55,105 bases of DNA, from assembly GCA_027592925.1 (NCBI GenBank), contig JAQCJO010000006.1, positions 1 to 55,105 on the forward strand, in the 5' to 3' direction. Each line of letters starts with the position of its first letter. Position 1 is the stretch's first letter. Positions 54,314 to 55,105 of the stretch are shown here, one piece after another. The position numbers and the translations under genes were made by a program. The notes under the pieces were generated by a model that was not told the DNA's origin, ran no database searches, and was given only the letters and a program-made list of their open reading frames with translations. Source of the DNA: Actinomycetota bacterium. Its GTDB lineage: Bacteria > Actinomycetota > Acidimicrobiia > Acidimicrobiales > Ilumatobacteraceae.

Positions 54314-55105
54314 GTCGCCAGCAAGTAACCGTGCAACTTGGGGATCGTTCGTATCCGGTGATTGTCGGAGCCGGTGTGCGAGTCGAACTTGATGCGGTGT
54401 TGCCCGCAACCGCTCGCCGCGCCGTGATCGTGACGCAACAGTCCATACCCATCCAGGTTGAGACCGATATTCCAAACACCACGGTGGTGATAGGTGACGG
54501 AGAACAGCATAAGACGATGGCCACTATTGAGCATGTCGTGCGTCAATTTGCTGCTGCTGGGCTCAATCGCAATGACGTCGTCATCGGAGTCGGTGGAGGT
54601 TTAGTAACGGATGTTGCTGGCTTTGCTGCAGCATCGTGGCATCGAGGTACTCCTGTAGTGCATGTGTCAACCTCTCTCGTCGGCATGGTTGACGCTGCCA
54701 TTGGTGGCAAGACTGGTGTCAATTTGCCAGAAGGTAAAAATCTGGTTGGTGCATTTTGGCAACCGCACGCCGTGTTGTGCGACACCGATGCATTGGCAAC
54801 ATTGCCAGAGCGAGAGTTGCGGTGTGGTTATGGAGAGATGGCGAAATATCATTTTTTGACAGGCGACGACTTGCTGGCGATGGATCGCACTTCGCGTATT
54901 GCGCGTTGCGTGCAGATTAAGGCCGACATTGTGGCCAGCGACGAGCGTGAAGGTGGACGTCGGGCTGTGCTCAACTACGGGCACACACTTGGGCATGCAC
55001 TCGAGATTGCGACCGGATTTGATATCGCGCACGGAGAGTCAGTTGCCGTTGGAATGATCTTTGCTGCGCATCTTGCGCATATTCTCGGACGGATTGACGA
55101 TGAGA
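54310..55105 (+). CDS. aroB: 3-dehydroquinate synthase, 3'-truncated by window edge
   Basis: NAD-dependent cyclisation of DAHP to 3-dehydroquinate. The first 265 residues are present and the gene runs off the window. Visible: GDGEQHKTMAT, NAD motif VIGVGGGLVTDVAGFAAAS, substrate block STSLVGMVDAAIGGKTGVN, and the zinc ligand regions NYGHTLGHALE and HGESVAVGM. Last of the aroC-aroK-aroB run in the window. Confidence 0.96.
   Translation, partial: MSRQQVTVQLGDRSYPVIVGAGVRVELDAVLPATARRAVIVTQQSIPIQVETDIPNTTVVIGDGEQHKTMATIEHVVRQFAAAGLNRNDVVIGVGGGLVTDVAGFAAASWHRGTPVVHVSTSLVGMVDAAIGGKTGVNLPEGKNLVGAFWQPHAVLCDTDALATLPERELRCGYGEMAKYHFLTGDDLLAMDRTSRIARCVQIKADIVASDEREGGRRAVLNYGHTLGHALEIATGFDIAHGESVAVGMIFAAHLAHILGRIDDE

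Noticed and set aside
1-55105. CRISPR array, IS element, prophage, tRNA or rRNA gene
   Set aside because: No spaced direct repeats, transposase, integrase, phage gene or cloverleaf was seen; intergenic gaps are mostly below 100 bases.

Overview
The window is one 55 kb stretch of a compact, high-coding-density bacterial chromosome with a base composition near 50% GC. The gene content points to an actinobacterium. It has an InhA-like enoyl-ACP reductase, a mycothiol ligase (MshC), an F420H2:NADP reductase and an LLM flavin/F420 protein. It also has the phosphatidylinositol mannoside genes (PI-phosphate synthase, PatA-like acyltransferase, PimA), the proteasome activator Bpa/PafE, and an actinobacterial-type IleRS. 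Moderate GC, tiny intergenic gaps and Thr/Val-rich secreted linkers suggest a streamlined Acidimicrobiia-like lineage; that placement is inference. No rRNA, tRNA, IS element, prophage or CRISPR array was seen, and no stretch over 300 bases lacks a gene.

Region 1 (1-17,600): ileS (5' end outside the window), a Lys/Ala-repeat DksA-like protein, lspA and rluD form one block. A divergent Rrf2 regulator / phosphodiesterase pair follows, then bpa and dnaE. Next are an unknown protein, a nitroreductase, a leftward fabI - secreted subtilase - YyaL run, and npdG facing right.

Region 2 (17,600-36,120): mshC, thrS, a HIT protein, a small membrane protein, pgsA and patA resemble the mycobacterial thrS-to-pimA order. 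An arsenic cluster (arsR, arsI, aquaporin, arsC) plus an LLM oxidoreductase lies between patA and pimA. Then come lemA, htpX, a DUF3048 lipoprotein, pdxS, pdxT, yebC, bcp, ruvCAB and queA.

Region 3 (36,120-55,105): tgt (frameshifted as given), yajC, secD, secF, relA, hisS, aspS, rarA, a small membrane protein, alaS, ruvX, mltG, aroE, aroC, aroK and aroB (3' end outside the window).

The genes are almost all housekeeping: tRNA charging and modification, DNA replication and recombination, protein export, the stringent response, shikimate and PLP synthesis, and envelope lipids. The accessory part is the arsenic cluster. It has no efflux pump gene and appears to combine ArsC reduction, aquaporin-mediated As(III) exit and ArsI C-As bond cleavage under one palindromic operator. 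A recurring regulatory theme is leaderless starts: a TANNNT -10 box lies 6-8 nt before many start codons, including one symmetric box that can serve two divergent genes.
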